In this document: one piece after another, positions 47,396 through 60,138 of the stretch
How positions within the stretch are numbered: the stretch's first letter is position 1
Layout of the letters: every line of letters begins with the position of its first letter
From: Gordionus sp. m RMFG-2023
Taxonomy: Eukaryota; Nematomorpha; Gordioida; Chordodea; Parachordodidae
Length of the DNA stretch: 64,000 bases
Assembly (NCBI RefSeq): GCF_954871325.1
Contig: NC_088776.1
Coordinates: 39,294,508-39,358,507, forward strand
Reading direction: 5' to 3'
Notes under the pieces: generated by a model
Told to the model about the DNA's origin: nothing
What the model saw: only the letters and a program-made list of their open reading frames with translations
Databases searched by the model: none
Program-made: the position numbers and the translations under genes

Positions 47396-48845
47396 CCTAA
47401 AAAAATGGCTACTCATTAATATACATTTTATAAATTTCTACATTTACAATTTGACCTTGTATGTTTATATAAAGCACGAGAGAGAAACCTTTGATATTTT
47501 ATCTTAAAACCTAAGGCATAAAATAATATATATATATATCGAAGTGAATGAAATAATAAATATTAATATCCAGTTAACCTACCTGTGATCTACGCTTGAA
47601 CATTCCAAGGTCCGGGCAAGAGTATTATATTTTATTTATACTAATCTCCTCTAATATTACAAAGTATACAAAAAAAATATCACAAATTAAGATTCAAACT
47701 TAAATTTAAATTTCCTCGAAAAACATAATGATAAGGGACATATTTTACGGAACCAATTTTATAACTTTCTATTATGTGCTTTATATAGATTCTATAACTA
47801 ACATTATGCCTCATTAATAATAAGGAGCATGGTAAAAGGGGGTAATTTGAGGGGTTACTAATGTTTGGTAATAATTAATATTTTATTAATCCAGCACAAT
47901 CAGTCCATTTACTTCAAAATAGAAATAACTAATATTATTCCTTCAAATATATAAATATATTTTAGAATAAGAAAAATAAATCCTAGCTATAGCCACTTAA
48001 TACATTCCATATTAAGAACCCTTAAGGATTAAATTGGCTAAAAGATAATGTAACAAGTTTCAAATGTAGAATTTATCCTAGAGCCAGTTACGTTATATAA
48101 TATATGTGTGTCAATTGGACTAATCACTACTTTACATTATAATTTTTAAAAAAATTAATAAGATTTTATCCTTTCTCTTTTAATAAAAAATTATCTTATT
48201 TAGAAAGATTATAAGTCAGATGCATCGGATGGAGATATTTTGACCATTTAATAGGTTAATATTTAATATCCTAACTAACTCAAGAAATTTGTAGATTAAA
48301 TATATAAATCCTAAAATTGTATATATATAAGTCTATTTTAACTAAAAAAATATATTTAAAAAATTCAATGACTTATTATATAAATATAGATTGTCAAGCT
48401 ACTAGATTAAATATATTAAAAATAAAATAGCCTAAAAAAACTATTATATATAACAAATCACCATTTTTATGAAAAGTAAGATTTATTTATTAATTCCTTA
48501 TTTTTGTAAAAGTTCAATTACATTACTCTTACTTATATTTGTATATTTATATTATTTATCAATAATTTAAAAATTAATTTATTAGTTATAAAAACAAAAG
48601 AGTTAAAGTGATTGAGAATATTTTTAAATATTTAATAATCTGGTAAGAAAGAGAGAAGCATAATATAATTCAATAATATCGGAATAAAAGAAATCGGAAC
48701 TAATATAGGATTCGATTTCTTCCAAGTAATGAAAATAAGTAACAGATATACGGTTTCATATATATTTTAAAATTATAAGGGATTTATATCATTATATGAG
48801 ATGATAGTATATAATATTATATAATTGTTGTAGCTCTATATAGAT
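47396..48845. other. AT-rich spacer
   Basis: Nothing recognised beyond short A/T microsatellites (for example near 47530). Confidence 0.45.
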
Positions 48846-49110
48846 GGCAGAGTTGTTAAAGAAATCTTTTCATATCTATTTGGATGCAGAAATACAAAAA
48901 AGAATTTAGATATAGATATTCTTAAAATATATCCGGATACAGACAATTTCTAGATAAATTTAAGAAAGAATTTATACATATATATAATCATGTAAGGTGT
49001 GCTTTAGTGAAATTCAATTCAACCGGTTCGGACTGCTCCAAAAACCGATAAAGTTTTCTAAAAAGTAGGTTACGATTAAGTTTAGAAACCAAATAAAACA
49101 TAGTTATTTT
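48846..49110. mobile_element. hAT-like terminus fragment plus CGGTTCGG words
   Basis: CAGAGTTGTTAAAGAAATC at 48847 carries the same 12-base end as the hAT at 41047. ATATAGATAT and ATATCCGGATAC words follow, like those at 22.4 kb. From 49015, CAACCGGTTCGGACTGC-type words recall the MITE at 15.4 kb. No right end is visible. These may be two adjacent fragments. Confidence 0.35.
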
Positions 49111-51808
49111 ATTTGCCAAAATTGTAGCCGATTGAACTTCCTTCAGTCAACCTTCACTAGTGTGCATAATATGTAAATTGAAAATCTACTGTGTAAAGCC
49201 AAATTTGGAAGTGATCCAAACCTTTTTTATTCATTACGATATTTTATCTATATATAAATATAATTAAATGATTATAAAATTATATTATACATTTTTATCA
49301 TTAAACACATTTTTAGTCACACTAAAAAGTATTTTCACTGATGCACTTGTAGGTAGATGTATGTTATACTTTAAGCATATAACTTTTATATTAGAATAAT
49401 CTTAAAATTTAGTAAAGTCCTAATTCTTATTTGACTCAAAATTTGATGCGTGCTAAAATTTGTATCTTTATCCATATATTGTACGGGTGTTTAAGAAAAT
49501 CAAATATTAAATCTTTATTTTTTGAGTTCATTAGGCCAACTATTGTAAAAAAAAAATAGCATTGTTTGTTTTAAATGTAAAGAAATAAACTTGGAAAGCA
49601 TTTTATACAAAAAATAGGATTAAATATTTTTAATATTATATTTTTTTTAAATTTTTGGTTCTCAAATTAACTGTGAATGGATCTTCTTTTAAGTGTTACA
49701 ATCAACTCAAATTGCCATGTTCCGAGACAACCATCTTAGTTTCCTCGGATCTCAATGAGGGCATCTTTTTTCTCCCTCACCCACTCTTATATATTTTTTT
49801 TAGTTTTTATATTTGTCTTGTTTTAAATTGTTTACATGATTTTTTTTAAATATGTTATTTTAATATAGTGTGTACAATATACTATTTTTTAATATATAAT
49901 TTATTAAAAATAAAAGGTTGCAAATAAAATTAATGAAAATATATCTATGAATATATTCAGATAGAGCTAAAAATGTATCTAGCATTTTATAAATATAAGA
50001 TGGGTACTATTAACTCTAAAAATATAATGAAATACGCACATCTCATTTAAATAAAAAATATTTTTTATAAATAAAACTTTTATATATCTGAACTTCAATT
50101 GGGAAATAAGCAAGAGAAACTAAATTAATTTCAACGCTTTCTTTATACTACAACCAAGATTAGATTATTATATTATAAGTCATTATGTAAATTTGAATGA
50201 GTATAATCTTAAAAATATTTTTATTCTTTATAATGTAACATGCAAAATTATTGAAGTATCGTAATACTTTATATGTATTATGTATATTCTATGTAGATAT
50301 GTAATTAGTGTAGTGGTGCCAATGGCGTAATTAAGGTGGTGTCAACTTGATATATGACTCCACCCCCTTCCAAAATATTTTTTTTTATAATTGGGATTAA
50401 ATAGGTTATCTGTCTGAACCATAAAACTTCAATCAAAAGTTTGAAAAAACATTGAGAATATAAAATAAATGTATTTTACAATAATTTCATTTTATAATGC
50501 CTTTTTTATTAGATTTTCTAAAATCATTTTAATTAAATAAACCATTTATTGAATTTTTTTTCCAAAATTATGAATATTTGATATTAGTAATTTAACACTC
50601 CTATTTTTAAAAAAATAAATACACACACAAAAAAATAACAATTTTATAGTAATTAAATATTTATCATGCCATCTGAAGATTATACATATTTTTGTTAATC
50701 TAACAACAACGTAGAATATTAATAAAACACCTGGCGAGACGCAATAAATTCTCAAAAGGACCGGTCACCATATACATCAATGATTTAGGAATAAATTACT
50801 AAATTAGAAGACAGACATAATGTAAAAAATTTGGAAGCAAAATTGCCATATCAATCAATATATCTGAGATAGTATAGCATAGATTAGATATAAGTTTGTA
50901 AATTTAATGAAAGTAATTTTAAGAATTAGAAAAAACAATTGAAAAAATTAAAAAAAGCAATTTTTTGAATGATCTAAACCAAAAAATCACTTCCAAAATC
51001 AAAAATATATTCAAAACCAAAACTTGCATTTTTTAGTCTTCCTAGCCCTTATAATATCTATTATAATAATCCGCAAAAAACGTCAATCAAATTTAGCCAA
51101 TATTTTTATTTTAAAAAATATTGGTCCAATAAAAATCATTATAGCTTAATCGGTCTAATGGTAATCATCATACCAAACTCAACAATCATTCAATTAAGGT
51201 ATCATTTCTAACACATTTTACCATCTTCATAAGGTTAAATCTTTTATTGTTATTCTTTTAATCATATATTTTTTTTAAATAATCAATTCATACTACGAAA
51301 ATCAACTTTTATATACTCAACCCACAGAAGACGTTAATATATTAGGCTGCAGGCTAAATATTCATTTTTCATAACCAAAATCTAATAAATTTTATTTAGA
51401 TATTTAAGAATGAGTCTTTTAAAATTAGCTTAAAAGAAATTTAAACTTCAACCAGGGCTGAATAAAGGAGAGTTTTAATGTCACAGTATGACTCTCGGAA
51501 TTTGAGTAAAACAATAAATAAAATGTTCTCAAAATTTATTATCAAAAGCATTTTTAAAGTATACTTTGATAATATCCATGTTAGGAAGAGGATTCTGAAT
51601 ATAATACGAATGGCATGCTATTTTGACTTCTCCCTTAACACTCAATCCTAATTGCTACGTATACCTAATAAATTAAGACCCTGGATTTTGACCCATGGCA
51701 ATTATTTTTGCTAATAATCTATTAAATAGCCAATTCCAATTGGATGCATATCACCACAGAGTTTTTGTGACACAATCAGGATGACCCTATATATGATAGG
51801 TCTTTGTT
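49111..51808. other. AT-rich spacer
   Basis: CAATGGCGTAATTAAGGTGG at 50323 looks like a hAT left end without a partner. ATAGCTTAATCGGTCTAATGG near 51142 resembles a tRNA A-box region (TAGCTCAGTCGGT), but no B box follows at the right distance. Nothing else is recognised, including the 60-70 codon frames. Confidence 0.35.
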
Positions 51809-51810
51809 TA

Positions 51811-53114
51811 GGCTGCGTCCAAAATGTTTTGAAAAAATCCTTAAAATTTTCACAATTGGTCACATTTAAGTTAAAAAAAAATTAAAATATTCAAAATGCT
51901 TGATATGATTCAATTATTAGTTATTTATTAAAAGATATATAAACATTTAATTATATTTATTATTTTATTTTACCTTTCAGTTATTAAACTTTGTATGAAT
52001 ATTTGATAATAATTATATTTAAATTTTATTTATATAATTAATAAATACATATATGTTGTAAATAATTGTATCAATATTTAATAAACAGTTGGAAAACTAA
52101 TAATAACTTATTTTATAAGATAATTTTTCAATAAAATAAATTATTATATTTGTTAAATAATAAAATTGTTATAAAAATAATATAATATCTTTTAAAAGTA
52201 GGAATGGGAATATTTTTATTAATAACTATAGGGTTTACATTTTCTTTGTTGGCATTAATAGTAATATAATGCACAGTAATTATAGTATCATCAAAAGAAT
52301 CAATAGACATATATACCATTAAGTGGGTGAACAATTTCATTAAGTTATGATGCAGCTTATTAAAATATATTATTTTATATACAAATATAAAATAATTGCC
52401 AGATGTCAATTTTCATATTTCTAAAATAAAAAACTATTTTATATTTCTTTTAATATTTTACATTTGTCTGTGTCAATTTAAAACTTGACTCAGAAGAATA
52501 TTTGGTAATATCATCAATATTTTCTTTTAACAATATATATTGTTCAACATAAAGTAGATCCTTATTTTCCAGCACCTTTTAAATTAAATTATAATATGAT
52601 TTTTATTTTTACCAGATTTTGTTTGGTGAAAGAAGATAATTTATTAAATTTAGCCTTTACAGCTAAAAATTTATTTTTCACTTGATCATAATTCAAGTTA
52701 TGTTTTTCCTATTTCCGCCCAAATTTTCCTATTTTCTACAGAATATCTAATTTTTAAGTCATTGTTGCATCAGAGGTTCCTGTGCACTCTTATGCTTTCC
52801 AGTTATATTCTGACACTAAAAAATATATTAATAAAAAAAGGCTATAATCGTTTGGGTTTGTAAATTTATAAAAATTAACAGTATTAAAAATTGTACTTAC
52901 AATTTTTTTATAAAAATTTTATAAATGAATGAATTTTAAAATTTCATAAATGAATGAATTTTTATTTGAATTATTTATTATTTTCTAAAAAGAATAAATT
53001 TTTATAAATATCGAAAAATGAAATAGGACACTATTTTATTTTTACATTCAAAAATAGCTTGTTATTTTTTTTCTTAAAATTTATTTTTTTCTTATTTAGA
53101 TTTTGGACACAGCC
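51811..53114 (-). mobile_element. PIF/Harbinger-like element relic
   Basis: The left end GGCTGCGTCCAAAATGTTTT and the inverted right end GGCTGTGTCCAAAATCTAAA form a 15-bp TIR with one difference. The family is known for GGGCTGTGTC-like termini. The flanks are TTA on the left and TAA on the right, so only TA is shared. That leaves the 3-bp TSD of Harbinger unproven and a TA target possible. The interior has, on the minus strand, a fragment like the SANT/Myb-type DNA-binding partner protein of Harbinger elements. The DDE nuclease gene is not recognised. The size is 1304 bp. Confidence 0.65.
52560..52760 (-). pseudogene. SANT/Myb-like (MADF-like) protein fragment
   Basis: On the minus strand near 52750-52720 a frame reads VENRKIWAEIGKT. 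In the neighbouring frame, from about 52709 down, LNYDQVKNKFLAVKAKF and then NKLSSFTKQN follow. The order (tryptophan helix, then Y-QVKNKF--VKAKF--L) fits the trihelix/SANT-like domain of the Harbinger second protein. One shift separates the two parts. The minus-strand frame 52128-52409 (93 codons) lies downstream and might be the low-complexity tail of the same protein, but it shows no motif. Confidence 0.5.
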
Positions 53115-53820
53115 TAAAAAGAGTATTTATGAAGGTCTTAAAGGCATTTAAATAATTTTTTGAGATATGTGTAGGTTTTATATAAAATTAATGTGTATAT
53201 TTAATAGTTCCTCATCATTAATTATATAAAATACCATGATATATTTTTTAAAAAATCATTTTTGTTAATATTCTAAATCTGGAGATAGAATAAATATCAA
53301 ATATTATTTTTATTATTTTAAAAAATATTATTCTATTCTCCAAACAACTTCTCTTTAAATCCAAAAATTTTATAAATAATAATTACTATTTATTTTAAAA
53401 ATTTAAATATATTTTAATGGAATGAATAAAAATTACGGTAATATTATTTTTCTTTAATTAATAATAAAAAATATTCTTTTTAATTTTTTGAACCAGTAAT
53501 ATCAGGATCTTTATATAAAACCATACAATCAGTTAAAAAACTCTTACCATTTACATAATACTTGAAAACGTTTTAAAGAATCATGCTTGATGAATTGATT
53601 ATTTTTTGTTAATGGAATAATATTTTTTTATCAATAAGAAAAAATGGGGAGATAGAATAATCTAATACTAGCTATAATTTATTTTATAAGTTAAAATTCT
53701 AAGATTTTTTATGTAAATAGATTTATATATTCTTAAATAATCAATTATCAAAAAAAATTATTTTTGACAAAAATGGAGATAGAATAACCTCTAATTTTAA
53801 TGATTTAAAATGGTTTAACA
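53115..53820. other. AT-rich spacer
   Basis: Extremely A/T-rich; no frame, terminus or repeat recognised. Confidence 0.45.
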
Positions 53821-53822
53821 TT

Positions 53823-54208
53823 TCAATCAGAGATATTCATGGGGAGGCTAGCAACCCATGGGGTGCTAGGTATAATATATTTTCTAACGTGCCTGGGCCA
53901 GGACTGGGTTTTTGATAAAAAGCCTAAAAAGTTTCCATTTAAATTTAGCCTATTACACTGTGACTACCTTAAAAATATATTTCATTTTTTCTTCTAATAA
54001 TAAATTTCAGTATTGCAAACAAAGTGATTGCTTAAATACACTTAAAATATTGTTTAATTTCATTTAAAACAATAAATTAATTTTTTGGTTATGGGTTTGG
54101 GCAAAATTTTTTTATTAAATATGGGCCAGGCCTACAAATTATTTTTACAGCTGACATGGGCTGGTGGCTGATGAATAAATCAAAGCCCATGAAGGTCTCT
54201 AATTTCAA
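53823..54208. mobile_element. GGGCC/AATTTT fold-back repeat, single unit
   Basis: The left end is AGAGATATTCATGGGGAGGC. The right end, inverted, is AGAGACCTTCATGGGCTTTG. The right part (TTTACAGCTGACATGGGCTGG and AAATCAAAGCCCATGAAGG) corresponds to the block repeated three times at 32.6-34.4 kb, and GGGTTTGGGCAAAATTTTT is the word typical of that array. The length is 386 bp. It gives the ends of the family that the array itself does not show. Confidence 0.6.
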
Positions 54209-54499
54209 TAACTAAATTATTTCATTTGCCATCTGACTTTATTTGAACTTAAAGGAATAGGCAATCCACAGATATGCCTTATTTAAATCATTTGCAAAAA
54301 AAATTCAGTTAGTTGCTGGATTAAAAATGTTAGACATAAGGAAATAAAGAAAGCTATTTTGAAGTGTATATGTATGGAGGAAATAATATACCATTTTTAT
54401 TTCCTCCATAAATAACAAAAAAATATAAGGCCTGTTGTGATCTTGCCTTAAATTTACATTAGGGATTTTTTAAGAACTCGTTATCAAAAATATAAATTA

Positions 54500-54965
54500 C
54501 TAGCGCCGGTCTAGAATGCGGGGAATCAGAATTTTCTTCTTATTCAATAATGGATAAATTATTAATTTTCCCCAAATTTGATGATGAATGAATCAGAAAT
54601 TTTCCTATCTTATGAGATGTAGAAATTTATATTTATTTAGATGAAGGGTTATTCTAAAATTTTCCATTATTTTTTATAAAATATTTTTATGAAGTATATG
54701 GTTAGTAATTTTGATTTATGTGCACAATAAAAAATCTTTCAAACTAAAATTTTATTCATTTGTATTTGTAATATAATTTAAAAAAATAAATTCTTGCTAG
54801 ATGAATTTTGTGTAAAAAAAATATATATTTCTGAATCACACCTCATAAGATGGGAAAATTACTGATTCACCCATCATCAAATAAAGGTAAAATTTATTAT
54901 TCATTCATCATTGAATAAAGAAGAAAATTTTGATTCCCCGTCATTCTTGATGGGTTATCAGCTAG
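54500..54965. mobile_element. CTAG-ended fold-back element with ~120-bp inverted arms
   Basis: The left arm begins CTAGCGCCGGTCTAGAATGC, then GGGGAATCAGAATTTTCTTC. The inverted right arm begins CTAGCTGATAACCCATC, then GGGGAATCAAAATTTTCTTC. The similarity continues to an ATCTTATGAG word about 120 bp in. The right end CCCCGTCATTCTTGATGGG + TTATCAG + CTAG mimics a Helitron 3' hairpin and equals the end at 34746. Between the arms lies a unique ~200-bp core, found inverted at 32995-33185. No coding capacity. It is either a Helitron-related non-autonomous element with inverted ends or a DNA MITE of unknown type. Confidence 0.75.
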
Positions 54966-55126
54966 CATAATATATAATATAGTTACTCTATTATATTTTT
55001 AATAATTATTTGTGGAAAGAATAATCCCAAACACTAGTGTTGCTAAAATAACTACTTACAAATTGTACAAATAACAACCACTTTTCAAGTTGTGAAATGG
55101 GTTTAATTATATATAGCTCTCATTAT

Positions 55127-55287
55127 AGTAGCTCCACTAGGAAAAAGGCTCAGGGGCACCTTCTAAAAAAATTTGAAAAGCCCCCTCAAAATTTTGATTT
55201 TTTTTGTACCACTAAAATAAGGCAATTTTGGATAAAAAAATTTTTTTTGAGCCACCTTAGTTTTTAAAGGCTAGGTGACGCCCCTGG
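55127..55287. mobile_element. Small hAT-type MITE, copy 1
   Basis: The left end AGTAGCTCCACTAGG and the inverted right end CCAGGGGCGTCACCTAG are related. The flanks CTCATTAT (55119-55126) and CTCATTAA (55288-55295) form an 8-bp TSD with one difference. The core AAATTTGAAAAGCCCCCTC followed by AAAATTTTGATTTTTTTT is shared with copy 2 at 59992-60138. Length 161 bp. Confidence 0.75.
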
Positions 55288-55295
55288 CTCATTAA

Positions 55296-55830
55296 TCACC
55301 TTTTATATGATAGTACCACAAATTTAAAATTGCTGTTTATTAAGTATAATGTTTCACTTACATAAAGCGTACATAGAGAACATTTGTTTAATCTAGAGAA
55401 GCTTTTTGAAGAGAAACTAATATACCTTTAGAGATGAAGTTTGAAAATAGTTTATTGTTAAAGTCAAATTAGAATTTATTAAATTCAATTTTTTATAAAA
55501 AATAAATATTATATTGTGTTATTACCTTTCAATATATTAATGCAATACTAATAAATAAATAAAAAACAACGATAAAATAAGATTTAAAATACAAATGAAA
55601 TAAAACCAAGAATGAAATAAATTAATAAAACATGGAAATTTGATTTAATATTTTTTCTTTTGGGTCATCTGTTTTGACGAAAATTTATCTAGACTTTGGA
55701 CTTGATGGTTAGTTATGATGATGACTGGAAAGAAATAATATTGATCAGAGATGTTCATGTATATATTCCATTTTAATTTCTCTGTAGCTGCTAAATCTTT
55801 ATTTAGACTTGATGGAGCCAAATGGTCGAA
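55296..55830. other. Spacer
   Basis: No recognisable feature. Confidence 0.4.
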
Positions 55831-55985
55831 CCCGTGGGTTTCGCCGTGAAGGAATACCAGATTTAAAGCACGCTTGATAAGCGAGTTGCACAGAGTATGC
55901 CGTGGAGCTCGCCTGTTACTTCTAATGCATTGAAGGCAATGTATACCGGAATCAGCCTATGCCATCTAGCACATTTGTGTGACAT
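55831..55985. other. GC-richer island of unknown nature
   Basis: This is about 150 bp at near-even base composition inside very A/T-rich DNA. On the minus strand GGGTTCGACCATT resembles a tRNA B box, but no A box is found at the proper distance. The plus-strand frames are short and interrupted. It could be a host exon, an RNA gene remnant or a transposon piece; the sequence does not decide. Confidence 0.3.
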
Positions 55986-58919
55986 AGTTGATGTTTAAAT
56001 TAATGGTATATAATTATTTTATGATATTTTTTTCAATGCAAATATTTATATGGTAAATCTTTTCCAGTGTAATTATTTCGTTATTTTAATTGTGTTTTCA
56101 TTTAATTTTCTTTTTTATAAAATTAAATAAATTACTTATAAAGTAACTTTCAATGTAACTAACTTTTATAATGTAACTAGTAACGGTAATTACTATTTTT
56201 TCAAAAAATAACTTTTATAAACACTACCAACTACAAAAAAATATTAAAAATACATTTCATATTATCATTCCTATTTGTTTATGCCTTATAATCAAAAATA
56301 TTCCCTTTTACATAATTATGTATATATATATATGTATATCCAAGATCACGAATTTTCAAATCAAAAAGGGACAGATTTATTTTGTGAATTGATAATAAAT
56401 TATATGACACAAGTTTCAAAGTTTTTGCAAATAAAAATTTCCATTTATTTCTTAAAAACTTAAAAGTGAAAAAATTCCTTATATAGATAATTATTTTCAT
56501 ATAAATATCATATTCATAATATAATTCAAAAGTATAAATTATTCAACTCTAATTATAGACTAATTGAATAGTTACAAAACCGTTCTACTTTATTTATGCC
56601 TTGTAATAAATTAATAAAAAAGACAATTTTATAAATAAAATAAGCTATATTGGATTAAAAATTAATTCAGCAAGTGAAAGACAATTATCTGGACAGGACC
56701 GTTCTTCATTGATAGTTTTCGGTTTGATTATATTAATGATAATAGGTTTGTTTTAAATGATTAGTTTTATTACAATAAATCAAAATAGCATCATTTTATA
56801 CATTAGTTGAATATTCGTTTTCTCTCTAATGTTTAATTAGGTTTTTAGTTCAATCTTACCCTTGGAATTTAATTTTTGTTTAAGATAACATCTCCAATGA
56901 CCTTCTGGTCGGACTTTCAATATCGAACGTTAACAAGATTCAATGCGAGTTAAATAAATATATTATCAATATTTATACAAATTATAGAAAAATAATGAAT
57001 TAAAAAAAAATCCATAAATCTTTCATTTTTTTGTTTTCTTTGGGGGTGCAATTTTTTTTTTGAAAAATTGTCATTCGATCCGCTATGATTTATTTTCCAT
57101 ATTTTAAGGATTTGGAATCCACTCCAATGTCGAAGATTCAATATTATTTATAAAAATTAAATTTGACAAATTATTTACTCTTAAATTCGCTCGATTATCT
57201 ACCGTGATCAAATTCATAAGATGAAAGCTCGGAATATACCACAGGATAGAATATCCTATAAATTAATTAGCAAGAAATTCATAATTTATATAAATTTATT
57301 CTAGAGTAAAATTTTAATATTTTGAAGCCGAAATTTAATAAAAAATCTTTTTTAGTATATTTGAGTCAAAAATTTAAATCGAATACAAGAAATAATGATA
57401 AAAAATTATCAAATAACTACTCCTTCTTCTTTATTTTTCGGGTAAAATAATTTGTTTATTCAAAATTATTCTTATTATTTTTGTAAATAATCAAAATTAT
57501 TAATTACTCAACGTGTTCCTAAATATATAATTTTTTAAATATCAGTAAATCAATAAAAAAAATGATTCATTGACAAAAGGACATCGGAGAACCTGATAAC
57601 CTAATTTGTTATTTCTTTCAAAGTATATTGATTAATCCTAAAAACTAACTGTTCTAGAAAAAAGAAGAAATAAATTTAATATAATATACTAAATGTCAGT
57701 CATTTTTTATGACATGAACAATTAATTTTCCTTGGGGGAAGAGGTGGGAAGGGGAGATCACGGGATGCCAGCTAGGGAAGAAAGAATGGATGAAATTGTG
57801 AAGATTTCAGTTATTAGTTATGTGTTTACATATTAATATTAATGTTTATATTATCGTTTATGATACTAATTTGATTTTTTATGAATAAATTGGACGTTCA
57901 CTATTGGAAGTTTATAGTTTGGACTTTTAAACTAACAACCTACCTATTGGAAAATTTCAAATTTTTATTTCAACATTTTTAAGATTTTTTTAAATTGAAC
58001 TATTTTTTGCTTGTGGTGTTGTTAATTCGACTCAATCCTAACAGTCGAAAAAATTTGCTGCCTGGAGGACACGATAATTTTTTTCCTATATTGATCTATC
58101 CTTTAAGTTTAAACCTATTTTAAGACCACCGAAATAAAGTAAAAATTTTAAAAACATGTCATCACTCTTCACTTGTTATTGCATATTATTCTCCAATCAA
58201 TACAGTTTTTGTTAGCCTTTATTTTAGTTTTAAAGATTAATATCTTGTTACCTTATTATCCTGAAATTTTTTCCTATTATTCATCAAAATTGTTAATCTA
58301 AGAGAAATCAAATTTATTTTAGTTGATAATAAAATATAAAATGAAAATGAAAATAAAAATATTTAAATATAAAACTTTTTGCTTCTATCCTCTATAAAGG
58401 CACCGTCTGACTATAAAAAAATATGAAAAAAAAATGTTTATTTCTGACTTTAAGCAAGATAATTATTTAAAAAAGAAAGAAAGGCTTCAAATTTAAAACT
58501 TTTGAAAAAATTTAAAAATTTATTGGTGGGAGGCTCAGCGCCTATTTAAAATTTGGAAATGGGGCTAAAAATACAAAATTATCGGGGTGGCTCAGTTCCA
58601 AATAACCCCCCTCCCACACAAGAGGGAAGAGGCTTTGATTATATTATAATAATTAAAATGTGTTTAATGAAGGATGTGGATTTACGAGTATATTCATCTT
58701 CAACCTTTTTTAAAAAAAATATTGATCATATTCAAAGTGATAAGTATTAGTTAATGATCGCAGTTATATGGATATCTTTATATTATTTAATCTCTTTTTT
58801 TTTATTCTAGGTGCTCAATTCTTGATTCACTACTAAATAAGAGTAAAATTATATGCAAAAACTTTTATTTAATCGGTTATAAGCTTTTTTATCTATCTTT
58901 TTATTTCCCATGAACGGTT
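55986..58919. other. AT-rich spacer
   Basis: A purine-rich patch (GGGGGAAGAGGTGGGAAGGGG, about 57734) and a GGTGGGAGGCTCAGCGCC patch (about 58525) stand out. Neither is tied to a terminus or gene. The 60-70 codon frames here are low complexity. Confidence 0.4.
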
Positions 58920-59985
58920 AAGTAAATTGTTTTGACACATGCTCCCACAGCCTATTGGGTTCTCAAAAAACATGAAAGGTCCATTTCGTAACTATTATCC
59001 TTATTTGTTTCCCATTTTGATGGTTTTTTTTAGAGAACCAAGATATATTAATGAAACAGGATTTTTGACATTTCGTTCATTACATCTTAATAAATTAATA
59101 AACAGAGACAATTTAATAGCGCCATTTAAATTACAATATATAATAACGTTTTGATGGTAATAGAATCTTTAAAAAAAACCATCGAAGATGGATGAAATGC
59201 ATATACTACTTTTTAATAATCATTAATTACATTATAAAACTTTTTTAATAATTCAATCATTATATCCAAAATGGGATGATAAATATGACATAAAAAAAAT
59301 CTTTTGTTCAGATGAAAGGGAAGAAACGATATGGTCCACTTAAACAGATTTGTTTAATATGGAAGATCATTTCCTCTTCCATGAGTTTTTTTATATAAAA
59401 TACTAAATTATTTTATTTCATCCGAATAAAAAGAAGAATCAGATCTTAATTCTGACAATGTATCAGACCATTATAATAAAATATATAATATTCCATTAGC
59501 CATAATAATAATCTCTAATTTCAAATTTTATCAATAGGATATTATTGCTGGAAATATATCGCTTACCGCTAAAATTGTTCTAAAATGAGAACCCCATCTT
59601 TTAGAAATCATTTAAATCCTAATTTATTCAGAATTTCTGTAAATTTTATGTGGTGAATAAGAGATAAAACTGTATAAAGAACATTTTATAATAATGTAGG
59701 TTTTTGAAACACAATTGCACCCTAGATATTAAATATGAATCAAATTCAGCTTATGGGCATATGCATATAAATTGCCATTGTATGCTTGCCCGACCGTTCA
59801 GTTCATGTATTCCAAAAAGTCTTTCATCACAATTGAGCCATCGTAGGACTGTGCCTCACATGTACTTTAATTAAATTTTGTTGCATAAGAGAATTAGGCA
59901 ATTGTTCGGTCATCCACATTTTTTAAATATAAAAAGTTTGCAAAATATTCCTATATCTGATGCAAATACTAAATTGCTCAGCACT
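58920..59985 (+). other. Coding-like but unrecognised stretch
   Basis: A 71-codon frame at 58939-59154 and plus-strand frames up to about 59980 have varied amino acid composition with W, C, H and P residues (for example SLYPKWDDKYDIKKIFCSDE near 59260-59315). They are broken by stops. That pattern fits a decayed transposase or other element gene, but no motif I know appears. An ordinary A/T-rich spacer usually gives F/I/K/N/Y-rich frames, which makes this stretch noticeable. Confidence 0.3.
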
Positions 59986-59991
59986 GATAAC

Positions 59992-60138
59992 CAGTAGCAT
60001 CATTGGAGGTGAGGGGCACAATGGCTCAAGCTTCCTGAAAAATTTGAAGAACCCCTTGAAAATTTTAATTTTTTTTTAAAATGCCTCTCAAAATTTTTTT
60101 TAAAAAAATTGGGACTGCAAAGGCTAGTAACGCCAGTG
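59992..60138. mobile_element. Small hAT-type MITE, copy 2, perfect TSD
   Basis: The left end CAGTAGCATCATTGG and the inverted right end CACTGGCGTTACTAG are related. The 8-bp TSD CTGATAAC is perfect (59984-59991 and 60139-60146). The core AAATTTGAAGAACCCCTTG followed by AAAATTTTAATTTTTTTT matches the copy at 55127. The 147-bp length and lack of coding capacity make it a typical MITE. The perfect TSD suggests that it is younger than copy 1. Confidence 0.87.

Noticed and set aside
46970-47625. Element bounded by GACCTTGGA and its inverse
   Set aside because: The inverted match is only about 9-10 bases and no TSD is present.
51140-51225. tRNA gene candidate (TAGCTTAATCGGT)
   Set aside because: Only an A-box-like word; no B box and no acceptor-stem pairing at the proper distance.
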